Assembly (NCBI RefSeq): GCF_002284565.1 | Contig: NZ_NPKI01000004.1 | Location: 35,100-99,099, forward strand | Direction of reading: 5' to 3' | DNA: 64,000 bases | Source of the DNA: Mesorhizobium mediterraneum | Lineage (GTDB): Bacteria; Pseudomonadota; Alphaproteobacteria; Rhizobiales; Rhizobiaceae | Shown here: piece by piece, positions 1-6,317 of the stretch | Layout: the number at the start of each line of letters is the position of its first letter | Position numbering within the stretch: position 1 is the first letter of the stretch | The notes under the pieces: generated by a model | Databases searched by the model: none | The model's input: the letters and a program-made list of their open reading frames with translations, nothing else | What the model was told of the DNA's origin: nothing | Made by a program: the position numbers and the translations under genes

Positions 1-174
1 CACCGATTCCAGTATGCGCGACGCCGTCAGCGCATTGAGATGCTTGAGGAGATAGCTCGGCGACAGGCCGAACGCTTCGGCCATGGCAGCACCCGGCATG
101 GTCGCCGTGCCTTGCACGCCGGCAAGCATCGCGGCGCAATGGATGGCCGCTTCGACACCCTCACCCAGCTTCAT
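1..174 (-). CDS. Rrf2 family transcriptional regulator (5' part only)
   Basis: The window edge cuts this gene; only the first 58 codons are present, starting at the ATG complementary to 172-174. The translation begins MKLGEGVEAAIHCAAMLAG and continues with a helix-turn-helix stretch containing AEAFGLSPSYLLKHLNAL. That arrangement is typical of the winged-helix DNA-binding domain of Rrf2-family regulators. The cysteine-bearing C-terminal half, which would show whether it binds an Fe-S cluster, lies outside the window. It points the same way as preTA, but a strong terminator separates them, so there is no evidence that it belongs to that operon or regulates it. Confidence 0.75.
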   Translation of the reverse strand, partial: MKLGEGVEAAIHCAAMLAGVQGTATMPGAAMAEAFGLSPSYLLKHLNALTASRILESV

Positions 175-238
175 TGTGCCGATCTCCAATTCATGGATAC
201 AGTTTATCGTGGATAATTATTATCCGCAATAGCCATTT

Positions 239-269
239 AAAAAAAGCGGCGCATGCAGGCGCCGCTTTT
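239..269 (-). terminator. Rho-independent terminator of preTA
   Basis: A perfect 11-bp stem (242-252 with 259-269, arm AAAAGCGGCGC) encloses a 6-nt loop. Read on the minus strand it is followed by a run of T. It lies 17 bp past the preA stop, so it is a textbook intrinsic terminator for the preT-preA transcript. Confidence 0.85.
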
Positions 270-285
270 CAAAACGGGCTGCGCC

Positions 286-1605
286 CTATTCCGCAGCCAC
301 CTTGGCCATCGGGTTGTTCGGATGCGTCGTCCAGTTGGCGTAGACCGGCGATACCGGTCTGCCGGTGCGCTGGTCCATCACGCCGGCCGCCAGCGGCTCC
401 ATGGTGATGCAGTTCTCGACCGGGCAGACATTGACGCAGAGATTGCAGCCGACGCATTCGGCCTCGATCACCTCGAAATGCCTGACGCCGTCGACCATGC
501 TGGTGATCGCCTGGTGCGAAGTGTCCTCGCAGGCGATGTGGCAGCGGCCGCATTTGATGCAGGCCTCCTGGTCGATATGCGCCTTGGCGACGTAGTTGAG
601 GTTGAGATATTGCCAGTCGGTGACGTTGGGCGTGGCGCGGCCGATTATATCGTCGAGCGAGGCATGGCCCTTCTCGTCCATCCAGTTTTCCAGGCCGGCG
701 ATCATCTCCTGCACGATCTTGAAGCCATAGGTCATCGCCGCCGTGCACACCTGCACATTGCCGGCGCCGAGCGCCATGAATTCGGCAGCGTCGCGCCATG
801 TGGTGATGCCGCCGATACCGGAGATCGGCAGCCCATGCGTTTCCGGATCACGGGCGATTTCGGCCACCATGTTCATGGCGATCGGCTTCACCGCCGGCCC
901 GCAATAGCCGCCATGCGAACCCTTGCCGTCGATCGTCGGCTCCGGCGCAAAACTATCGAGATTGACGCCGGTGATCGAATTGATGGTGTTGATCAGCGAC
1001 ACCGCATCCGTGCCGCCGGCAAGAGCGGCGCGCGCCGGCTTGCGCACATCGGTGATGTTGGGCGTCAGCTTGGTGATAACAGGCATTCGCGTGTTGGCCT
1101 TGCACCAGCGCACCACCATTTCGATGTATTCCGGCACCTGGCCGACGGCGGCACCCATGCCGCGTTCCGACATGCCGTGCGGGCAGCCGAAATTGAGCTC
1201 GATGCCGTCAGCCCCCGTCTCTTCGACGACCGGCAGGATCGCCTTCCACGCATGCTCCTCGCAAGGCACCATCAACGAGACGACGATGGCGCGGTCGGGC
1301 CAGTCCATCTTGACTTGCTTGATCTCGCGCAGGTTGACCTGCAGGTCGCGGTCGGTGATCAACTCGATGTTGTTGAGGCCGAGCAGGCGGCGATCGGCGC
1401 CCCAGATCGCGCCATAGCGCGGACCGTTGACGTTGACCACCGGCGGGCCTTCTTCGCCGAGCGTCTTCCACACCACGCCGCCCCAGCCCGCCTTGAAGGC
1501 GCGGATGACGTTGTAGGCTTTGTCGGTCGGCGGCGCCGACGCCAGCCAGAACGGATTTGGCGATTTGATGCCGACGAAATTGTTGCGGATGTCTGCCATG
1601 CTCAT
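286..1605 (-). CDS. preA: NAD-dependent dihydropyrimidine dehydrogenase subunit PreA
   Basis: Catalytic subunit of bacterial dihydropyrimidine dehydrogenase, which reduces uracil and thymine to their 5,6-dihydro forms with NADH in the first step of reductive pyrimidine breakdown. The 439-residue product has a dihydroorotate-dehydrogenase-like FMN barrel over about residues 5-310; the segment SLMVPCEEHAW carries Cys115 in the expected active-site loop. A C-terminal ferredoxin domain follows with two 4Fe-4S motifs, CIKCGRCHIAC and CVGCNLCVNVCP. Length and order match the family. The start overlaps the preT stop by 4 bp (ATGA), so the two subunits are translationally coupled. No hydantoinase or ureidopropionase gene is visible nearby, so the rest of the pathway must be outside the window. 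Confidence 0.95.
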   Translation of the reverse strand: MSMADIRNNFVGIKSPNPFWLASAPPTDKAYNVIRAFKAGWGGVVWKTLGEEGPPVVNVNGPRYGAIWGADRRLLGLNNIELITDRDLQVNLREIKQVKMDWPDRAIVVSLMVPCEEHAWKAILPVVEETGADGIELNFGCPHGMSERGMGAAVGQVPEYIEMVVRWCKANTRMPVITKLTPNITDVRKPARAALAGGTDAVSLINTINSITGVNLDSFAPEPTIDGKGSHGGYCGPAVKPIAMNMVAEIARDPETHGLPISGIGGITTWRDAAEFMALGAGNVQVCTAAMTYGFKIVQEMIAGLENWMDEKGHASLDDIIGRATPNVTDWQYLNLNYVAKAHIDQEACIKCGRCHIACEDTSHQAITSMVDGVRHFEVIEAECVGCNLCVNVCPVENCITMEPLAAGVMDQRTGRPVSPVYANWTTHPNNPMAKVAAE

Positions 1606-2966
1606 GCCCTCCCGTTCGAGGTCAGTGCCCGGTGGATCGATTCAGCCGCGTCGCGGCCTTGCGCGACGGCGGAGACGGTGAGGTCGTCGCCGCCAAAGAT
1701 GCAGTCGCCGCCGGCCCAGACGTTTGGCAGCGAGGTGCGGCCTTCGGCATCGGCCTTTATGCGGCCGGCCTCCAAGGCAAGCAAGGCCCCGCTGCCGTTG
1801 AGCGCCGAGGGAATAAAGCTCTGGCCGATCGCCTTGAACACCTGATCGGCGGTAAGCGTCAGCCGCTCGCCGGTGCCGACGAGCTTGTCGCCATCCATCG
1901 CCGTATATTCGAGCTCGATGCCCGAGACTTTGCCGCCTTCGGCAATGACCCGCTTCGGCTGCAGCCAGTGACGGATGGTGACACCGTTGGCGGCGGCGAG
2001 ATCCTGTTCAAATTCGGAGGCGTTCATGTGCTCTTGGCCACGCCGGTAGCAGATCGTCACCTCTTCGGCGCCGAGCAGCTTGGACTGCACCGCCGCGTCG
2101 ATCGCCGTCATGCCGCCGCCAATGACGACGACGCGCCGGCCAACCGGCAGGCTGGCAAGGTCGCTGGCCTGGCGAAGCTCGGCGATGAACTCCACCGCAT
2201 TGGTGACGCCTTGCGCCTCCTCGCCATCGGCGCGCAGCGCGTTGACGCCGCCAAGCCCCATGCCGAGAAACACCGCGTCGTAATTCCTGGTCAGGTCCGA
2301 CAGCTGGTAGTCACGACCGAGCGCCTTGCCGTTCTGAACCTCGATGCCGCCGATCGACAGGACGTAATCCACCTCGGCCTGGGCGAAATTGTCGATGCTC
2401 TTGTAGGCGGCGATGCCGTATTCATTGAGACCGCCGGCCTTCGGGCGGGCCTCAAGGATGGTCACCTCATGACCATGGCGGGCGAGCCGATGCGCGGCGG
2501 CAAGCCCCGCCGGTCCGGCGCCAACCACGGCGACCGTCTTGCCGGTCGGCTCAGCGCGCCGGTAAAACTGCTTGTCCTGCGCCATCGCGACATCGGTGGC
2601 GTAGCGTTGCAGGCGGCCGATCTGCACCGGCTTGCCTTCGGCCACTTCGCGCACGCAGACCTCTTCGCACAGCGTCTCGGTCGGGCAGACGCGGGCGCAC
2701 ATGCCGCCCAAAATGTTCTGGTCGAAAATCGTCTTGGCCGAGCCGATCGGATTGCCGGTCGATATCTGGCGGATGAACAGCGGGATGTCGATCGAGGTCG
2801 GGCATGCATTCATGCACGGCGCGTCATAACAGAAATAGCAGCGATCGGACTCGACCAGCGCCTCGTGATGATCGAGCGGCGGATGCAGGTCGGAAAAATT
2901 ATCCGCATATTGCTCAGGCGAAAGCCGGCCGCCGGCAATGCCCTGCTTGAAATGACCAGTCGCCAT
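1602..2966 (-). CDS. preT: NAD(P)-dependent oxidoreductase PreT, electron-transfer subunit
   Basis: Partner of PreA; the flavoprotein that takes electrons from NADH and passes them to PreA. The 454-residue protein starts with a cysteine-rich Fe-S region (RCYFCYDAPCMNACPTSIDI, then CARVCPTETLCEEVCV), followed by an FAD-binding GAGPAG motif near residue 150 and a second nucleotide-binding site, VVIGGGMTAIDAA, near residue 280. This is the organisation of the glutamate-synthase small-subunit family and of the N-terminal half of eukaryotic dihydropyrimidine dehydrogenase. It is the first gene of the operon. Inverted repeats just upstream (3011-3035) are candidate operators. Confidence 0.94.
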   Translation of the reverse strand: MATGHFKQGIAGGRLSPEQYADNFSDLHPPLDHHEALVESDRCYFCYDAPCMNACPTSIDIPLFIRQISTGNPIGSAKTIFDQNILGGMCARVCPTETLCEEVCVREVAEGKPVQIGRLQRYATDVAMAQDKQFYRRAEPTGKTVAVVGAGPAGLAAAHRLARHGHEVTILEARPKAGGLNEYGIAAYKSIDNFAQAEVDYVLSIGGIEVQNGKALGRDYQLSDLTRNYDAVFLGMGLGGVNALRADGEEAQGVTNAVEFIAELRQASDLASLPVGRRVVVIGGGMTAIDAAVQSKLLGAEEVTICYRRGQEHMNASEFEQDLAAANGVTIRHWLQPKRVIAEGGKVSGIELEYTAMDGDKLVGTGERLTLTADQVFKAIGQSFIPSALNGSGALLALEAGRIKADAEGRTSLPNVWAGGDCIFGGDDLTVSAVAQGRDAAESIHRALTSNGRA

Positions 2967-3010
2967 TCCGCTTCCCCATTTCTTGTGGTTTTGAGGAAGG
3001 CTAACACGTT

Positions 3011-3035
3011 TTGATTTTTTATCAATTGGTCAATT
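3011..3035. promoter_or_regulatory. Candidate operator/promoter region of preTA
   Basis: Two abutting inverted repeats lie 45-70 bp upstream of the preT start: TTGATTTTTTATCAA (3011-3025) and AATTGGTCAATT (3024-3035). The region is much more AT-rich than its surroundings. An ATTGGTCAAT core resembles sites of FadR/GntR-type regulators, but no regulator gene is adjacent, so the controlling protein is unknown. Confidence 0.4.
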
Positions 3036-3064
3036 TTCGATGCAAGCCGCTGAAAAGGCTTGAT

Positions 3065-3093
3065 AAAAACATGATAGATATACTCATGTTTTT
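3065..3093 (-). terminator. Hairpin downstream of chaC, probable terminator
   Basis: A perfect 10-bp inverted repeat (AAAAACATGA at 3065-3074, TCATGTTTTT at 3084-3093) with a 9-nt loop sits 14 bp after the ChaC-like stop. The stem is AT-rich but ends in five T on either strand. It could terminate the chaC transcript or be a protein-binding site for the preTA promoter. Confidence 0.5.
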
Positions 3094-3106
3094 ATTTCAC
3101 GCGCGA

Positions 3107-3823
3107 TCACTGTGCAGACAGGAGGCCCATTCCGGGGGCACGGCCGTGAATCGACCTGATCTCGTTCGCGACCAGTTCCTGCAGCCGCCACAAATTGCGA
3201 TCGCGAATGCCGAATTCTTCCAGATGATGGACGGTGTTGTAGAGATATTCCGCGCCGGACCCGACATGCCCGCACGCCCGCGCCAGCACTTGTGCTACCT
3301 TCTCAAGCGGCTGGTTGAGCGACGTGCCCCTGCCGGTCACACCCACCCAGAAGCCCAGCGCCCTTAGCCTGCCTTGAGCCGTATGCACGGGAAGCCACCT
3401 GACTGAGCCGATACTCTCGTGATCGCTGATCTCGCGCCGCAGCAATCTTTCGATCTGCAGCGGTTTTTCGCCTTCCGGCAAGCGGTAGATCACGCCGTTG
3501 CACCGCCCGCCCCGTTCGAGCGCCATCATCAAGCCCGGCTGCTCGGCACTGCCGCGCCAACGGACCATGTCGAGGCAAAAAGATCGATGCCAGCCGAAAG
3601 CGGTGGCGCGCTGCTGTTCGACGGACTCGAAGGCCGGCTTCCAGATCAGCGAGCCATAGGCGAACACCCATAGCGGTCCCTCGTCCGCCTCGCCTGACAG
3701 CCGGGAGGCAAGCGTCTGGAAATCCTCATCGGTCAGTTGCGTCCAGCTTCCATCGGGACCGGGATCGGCCTCCTCCCGATGGCATAGCGCGACAAGCTCT
3801 GAAGTGAGCGACATCCGGCGCAT
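3107..3823 (-). CDS. ChaC-like gamma-glutamylcyclotransferase
   Basis: Predicted cytosolic enzyme of the ChaC family, which cleaves glutathione to 5-oxoproline and Cys-Gly. The family signature WVFAYGSLIWKP lies near residues 52-63 (the YGSL loop binds the gamma-glutamyl group), followed by the typical FCLDMVRWRGS and a GVIYRLP strand. At 238 residues it has the usual bacterial length. ATG codons at 3823 and 3814 are both possible starts. It is transcribed away from the VOC gene, with a 211-bp shared upstream region. Substrate specificity between glutathione and other gamma-glutamyl peptides cannot be read from the sequence. Confidence 0.85.
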   Translation of the reverse strand: MRRMSLTSELVALCHREEADPGPDGSWTQLTDEDFQTLASRLSGEADEGPLWVFAYGSLIWKPAFESVEQQRATAFGWHRSFCLDMVRWRGSAEQPGLMMALERGGRCNGVIYRLPEGEKPLQIERLLRREISDHESIGSVRWLPVHTAQGRLRALGFWVGVTGRGTSLNQPLEKVAQVLARACGHVGSGAEYLYNTVHHLEEFGIRDRNLWRLQELVANEIRSIHGRAPGMGLLSAQ

Positions 3824-4034
3824 GGATCAACAACCCTCGTTGGCGGCAAGCAAAGTCGAAAACCGCGACTTGCGCAAGATTACGAATGAGGGGGGCGCCT
3901 TGCCGCCATCGATTTCTGGCCCAGATGTCGGATTTCCGTCGCCAAGATCGTCCTAGGATGAATCGAACCACAATCCACAACTGGAAACCGCCCACGACTG
4001 GAAACGCAAGGAGCACGACAATGCCAAGTCCCCG

Positions 4035-4793
4035 ATGCCCTTTTTCTGGTACGAACTGATGACCACCGATCTCGACGCCGCCGAAGCGTTCTACACCGCT
4101 GTCGTTGGCTGGAAAGCGCAACTCTTCGAGGCGCCCGGCATGCCGCGCTATATCGTCATGAATGTCGGCGAGCGCGGCGTCGGCGGGCTGATGGCGCAGC
4201 CGGACGAAGTGCGCAAGATGGGTATGCCGCCAGCCTGGATCGGTTACATCCACACCAGGGATGTCGATGCTTCGACGAAATCGTTGAAGGAAGCCGGCGG
4301 TGCGGTTCACCGCGAACCCGACGACATTCCGGGCGTCGGTCGCTTTGCCGTCGTTGCCGATCCGCAAGGCGCGGCCTTCAACTTCCTGCAGCCGGATGGC
4401 CCCGACCAGCCGCCGCTGCCATTGGCGACGCCTGGCAACATCGGCTGGCATGAGCTCTATACGACCGACTGGCAGGCCGCGTTCGATTTCTATGCCGGGC
4501 AATTCGGCTGGACCAAGGGCGAGGCCATGGATATGGGGCCGATGGGCACCTACCAGCTCTTCGCCGCCGGCGGCGAACCTATTGGCGGCATGATGAACAA
4601 GCCCGAGCAGATTCCGGTGCCGGTCTGGCAGTTCTATTTCAATGTTCCGGCCATCGACGCGGCGGCCAAGCGCGTGACCGACAATGGCGGCAAGATCCTG
4701 ATGGGCCCGATGGAGGTTCCCGGCGGTGGCTGGATCGTGCAGTGCACGGATCCGCAAGGCGCTCATTTCGCGCTGATGGCGCCGGTCAGGTAG
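4035..4793 (+). CDS. VOC (glyoxalase/bleomycin-resistance) family protein, two domains
   Basis: The 252-residue protein is two tandem vicinal-oxygen-chelate modules: residues about 1-120 begin FFWYELMTTDLDAAEAFY and residues about 130-250 begin IGWHELYTTDWQAAFDFY. Each ends with a conserved DPQGA strand segment. Such proteins bind a metal and act as dioxygenases, isomerases or antibiotic-binding proteins; the actual substrate is unknown. The start is doubtful. The only good ribosome-binding site (AAGGAG at 4008-4013) is placed for an ATG at 4021, which is in another frame and stops after 12 codons. The in-frame ATG at 4035 lies about 21 nt from that site. A one-base indel near 4030-4034 would explain this. 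Confidence 0.85.
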   Translation: MPFFWYELMTTDLDAAEAFYTAVVGWKAQLFEAPGMPRYIVMNVGERGVGGLMAQPDEVRKMGMPPAWIGYIHTRDVDASTKSLKEAGGAVHREPDDIPGVGRFAVVADPQGAAFNFLQPDGPDQPPLPLATPGNIGWHELYTTDWQAAFDFYAGQFGWTKGEAMDMGPMGTYQLFAAGGEPIGGMMNKPEQIPVPVWQFYFNVPAIDAAAKRVTDNGGKILMGPMEVPGGGWIVQCTDPQGAHFALMAPVR

Positions 4794-4824
4794 GCGTCCT
4801 GACCAACCGAGTGCTGCCGCTGGA

Positions 4825-4874
4825 TCATTCCAGCGTCAGCACCGCAACTTTTTGGTGCCGCTGAGTTGGACGGC
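4825..4874 (-). pseudogene. Decayed 3'-end copy of the neighbouring small secreted-protein gene
   Basis: Read on the minus strand this short stretch gives VQLSGTK followed, after a frame change, by AVLTLE and a stop. The last codons of the broken gene at 5222-5710 read VQLSGAKNETLKIAVLAPE and stop. It is therefore a degenerate duplicate of that gene's tail, with a small deletion and a frameshift. No 5' part is present. Confidence 0.6.
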
Positions 4875-5163
4875 TATGTGTCGTTCGGCGGCGGCAAGAA
4901 TTGGGAGCGCGAGTTAGCGAAAGAGCTTCGGGAGCCGGAGGTACCATTCGATCCGGGCGACGTTCTTAGAGCAATTCCAGGAAAAGTGCGTAGCGGTTTT
5001 CCGTCCGGAATTGCGTAAGAACAAATACTTAGAGCGGTTCGGCGATTCTATCAAAAGCTGAACCGCTCTAGGCGAAATCTATCGTGCCCATGGCGGAGGC
5101 TCACCCGTATTTCGCGCTGATCGCGCCGGGACGCTGAACCAGCCCGATACCTATCAAAATTGA
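4866..5163 (+). pseudogene. Coding-like remnant split by a palindromic repeat
   Basis: Two open stretches are separated by a 103-nt repeat. The first (4869-4967) reads DGYVSFGGGKNWEREL... ending FDPGDVL. The second (5071-5163) reads GEIYRAHGGGSPVFRADR... and ends at a TGA. Removing 4968-5070 exactly joins them in one frame. No start codon with a ribosome-binding site is seen, and the 5' side merges into another decayed fragment, so this is probably the tail of a lost gene. I do not recognise the protein family. Confidence 0.4.
4968..5070. repeat. Palindromic intergenic repeat, two hairpins
   Basis: Two adjacent palindromes. The first pairs GCAATTCC (4971-4978) with GGAATTGC (5007-5014), with an inner GGAAAA/TTTTCC pair. 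The second pairs TAGAGCGGTTC (5030-5040) with GAACCGCTCTA (5060-5070), perfect over 11 bp. The inner GTGCGTAGCGGTTTT segment recurs in shortened form at 38108-38132. This is a rhizobial RIME/RPE-like dispersed element. Confidence 0.75.
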
Positions 5164-5221
5164 ACAGCCGCACCGCACCGTTGGTGCGATGCGAGCAGAT
5201 GAATTGCCTCAGGGCGCAAAG

Positions 5222-5710
5222 TCATTCCGGCGCCAGTACAGCAATCTTGAGGGTCTCGTTCTTGGCGCCGCTGAGCTGGACCGTCGCCGGGCCGGCGGCC
5301 AGCTTGAAGCGCACGCTCTTGCGAATCCCCGGACAGGTCTTCATACCGCTGAAACCAGCCAATTTTACAGCTTTGCCGTCCTGAACGACATCGACCCAGG
5401 CCTCATCGGACAGGCTGATCTGGAGCTCTCCCTCCGGGGGCACGGCCACGCTTGCCGTCGCGCCGAATGTACCGGCTGCCGGCGCGCGTTCCGGCGGAAC
5501 GGTGAAGCTGATCGTGTCGACCGGCGCCAACGCCACATCTGCAGCCTCGCCGACCGAAAGGTCAGCGCCGGACTGCGCAGCGGGCGCTGCCGCAAACAGA
5601 GCCTCCTCGCGCGTCACCGGTCATTTGAAAGCAGCACAGCCGGCGTCGTCGGCCATGGCGACGCTGGTGCCTGCAAGGATAGCGAATAGGCTGACGACGA
5701 CTTTTCTCAT
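5222..5710 (-). pseudogene. Small secreted-protein gene interrupted by an in-frame TGA
   Basis: From the ATG at 5710 the frame encodes a clear signal peptide (MRKVVVSLFAILAGTSVAMA) and then CAAFK, followed at codon 30 (5621-5623) by TGA. The same frame then continues for 131 residues, PVTREEALFAAA... to ...KIAVLAPE. A tryptophan (TGG) at the stop would restore a 162-codon secreted protein, and a WP pair fits this position well. The downstream part has only a GTG at 5617 and no ribosome-binding site, so separate translation is unlikely. Function unknown; it looks like a periplasmic protein of an uncharacterised rhizobial family. A sequencing error cannot be excluded, but the decayed partial copy at 4825-4874 favours real decay. 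Confidence 0.75.
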
Positions 5711-5904
5711 GGCAAACGGAACCCACATGGTTGGAGTGTCTGGCTATCAATACAACTATAGCGATTTTATGCAACCATAGCGAGAAAAATATTGAGGGAC
5801 GAGGAACATTTCCAATCACCGATTGTTGATGGCAGGCCGTGCGAAGTGAATGGTCCCTTGCCGGGCGATAATCTATGGCCAGTTCGGGGTAAAATGGAGC
5901 CTAG

Positions 5905-6297
5905 ATGAAGCTTTTCGACGGTCTCGCCAGATATCAGCGGCAGGCTCTGGCTGTGCTTCGCATCATGACCGCGCTGCAGTTTATGGAGCACGGCACCCAG
6001 AAACTGTTCAATTTTCCCGTCAGCGATCATGCCGGCGCCCTGAGCGGCCTATCGCTGACCGCGGGCATCCTCGAATTCGCCGGCGGCATCCTGCTGGTAT
6101 TGGGGCTGTTCACCAGGCCGGTCGCGTTCCTTCTCAGCGGCGAGATGGCGATCGCCTATTTCATGGCGCACATGCCAAGCGGCTTTTTCCCGGTCAACAA
6201 TGGCGGCGATGCGGCAATCTCCTTCTGTTTCATCTTCCTCTATCTGGTGTTCGCCGGTCCCGGCGCTTTTGCGCTGGACAACCGCCGCAGCGCTTGA
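5905..6297 (+). CDS. DoxX family membrane protein
   Basis: A 130-residue integral inner-membrane protein with four predicted hydrophobic helices. The opening (QALAVLRIMTALQFMEHGTQKLF) and the glycine-rich second helix (LEFAGGILLVLGLFTRPVA) are characteristic of the DoxX/SURF4-like family. Members are linked to redox balance and thiol or quinone metabolism, but the exact reaction is not established for this subgroup. It is monocistronic and converges on the dehydrogenase gene 20 bp away. Confidence 0.9.
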   Translation: MKLFDGLARYQRQALAVLRIMTALQFMEHGTQKLFNFPVSDHAGALSGLSLTAGILEFAGGILLVLGLFTRPVAFLLSGEMAIAYFMAHMPSGFFPVNNGGDAAISFCFIFLYLVFAGPGAFALDNRRSA

Positions 6298-6317
6298 GGC
6301 GCCGACAAGCGGCGCCT

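Noticed and set aside
253..1845. 530-residue open frame on the plus strand across preA
   Set aside because: It is the antisense shadow of preA/preT; the minus-strand products have complete Fe-S and flavin motifs, while this frame shows only arginine- and histidine-rich low-complexity sequence.
3726..4766. 346-residue minus-strand frame over the VOC gene
   Set aside because: The plus strand encodes two clear VOC domains; the antisense product has no recognisable domain and no ribosome-binding site.
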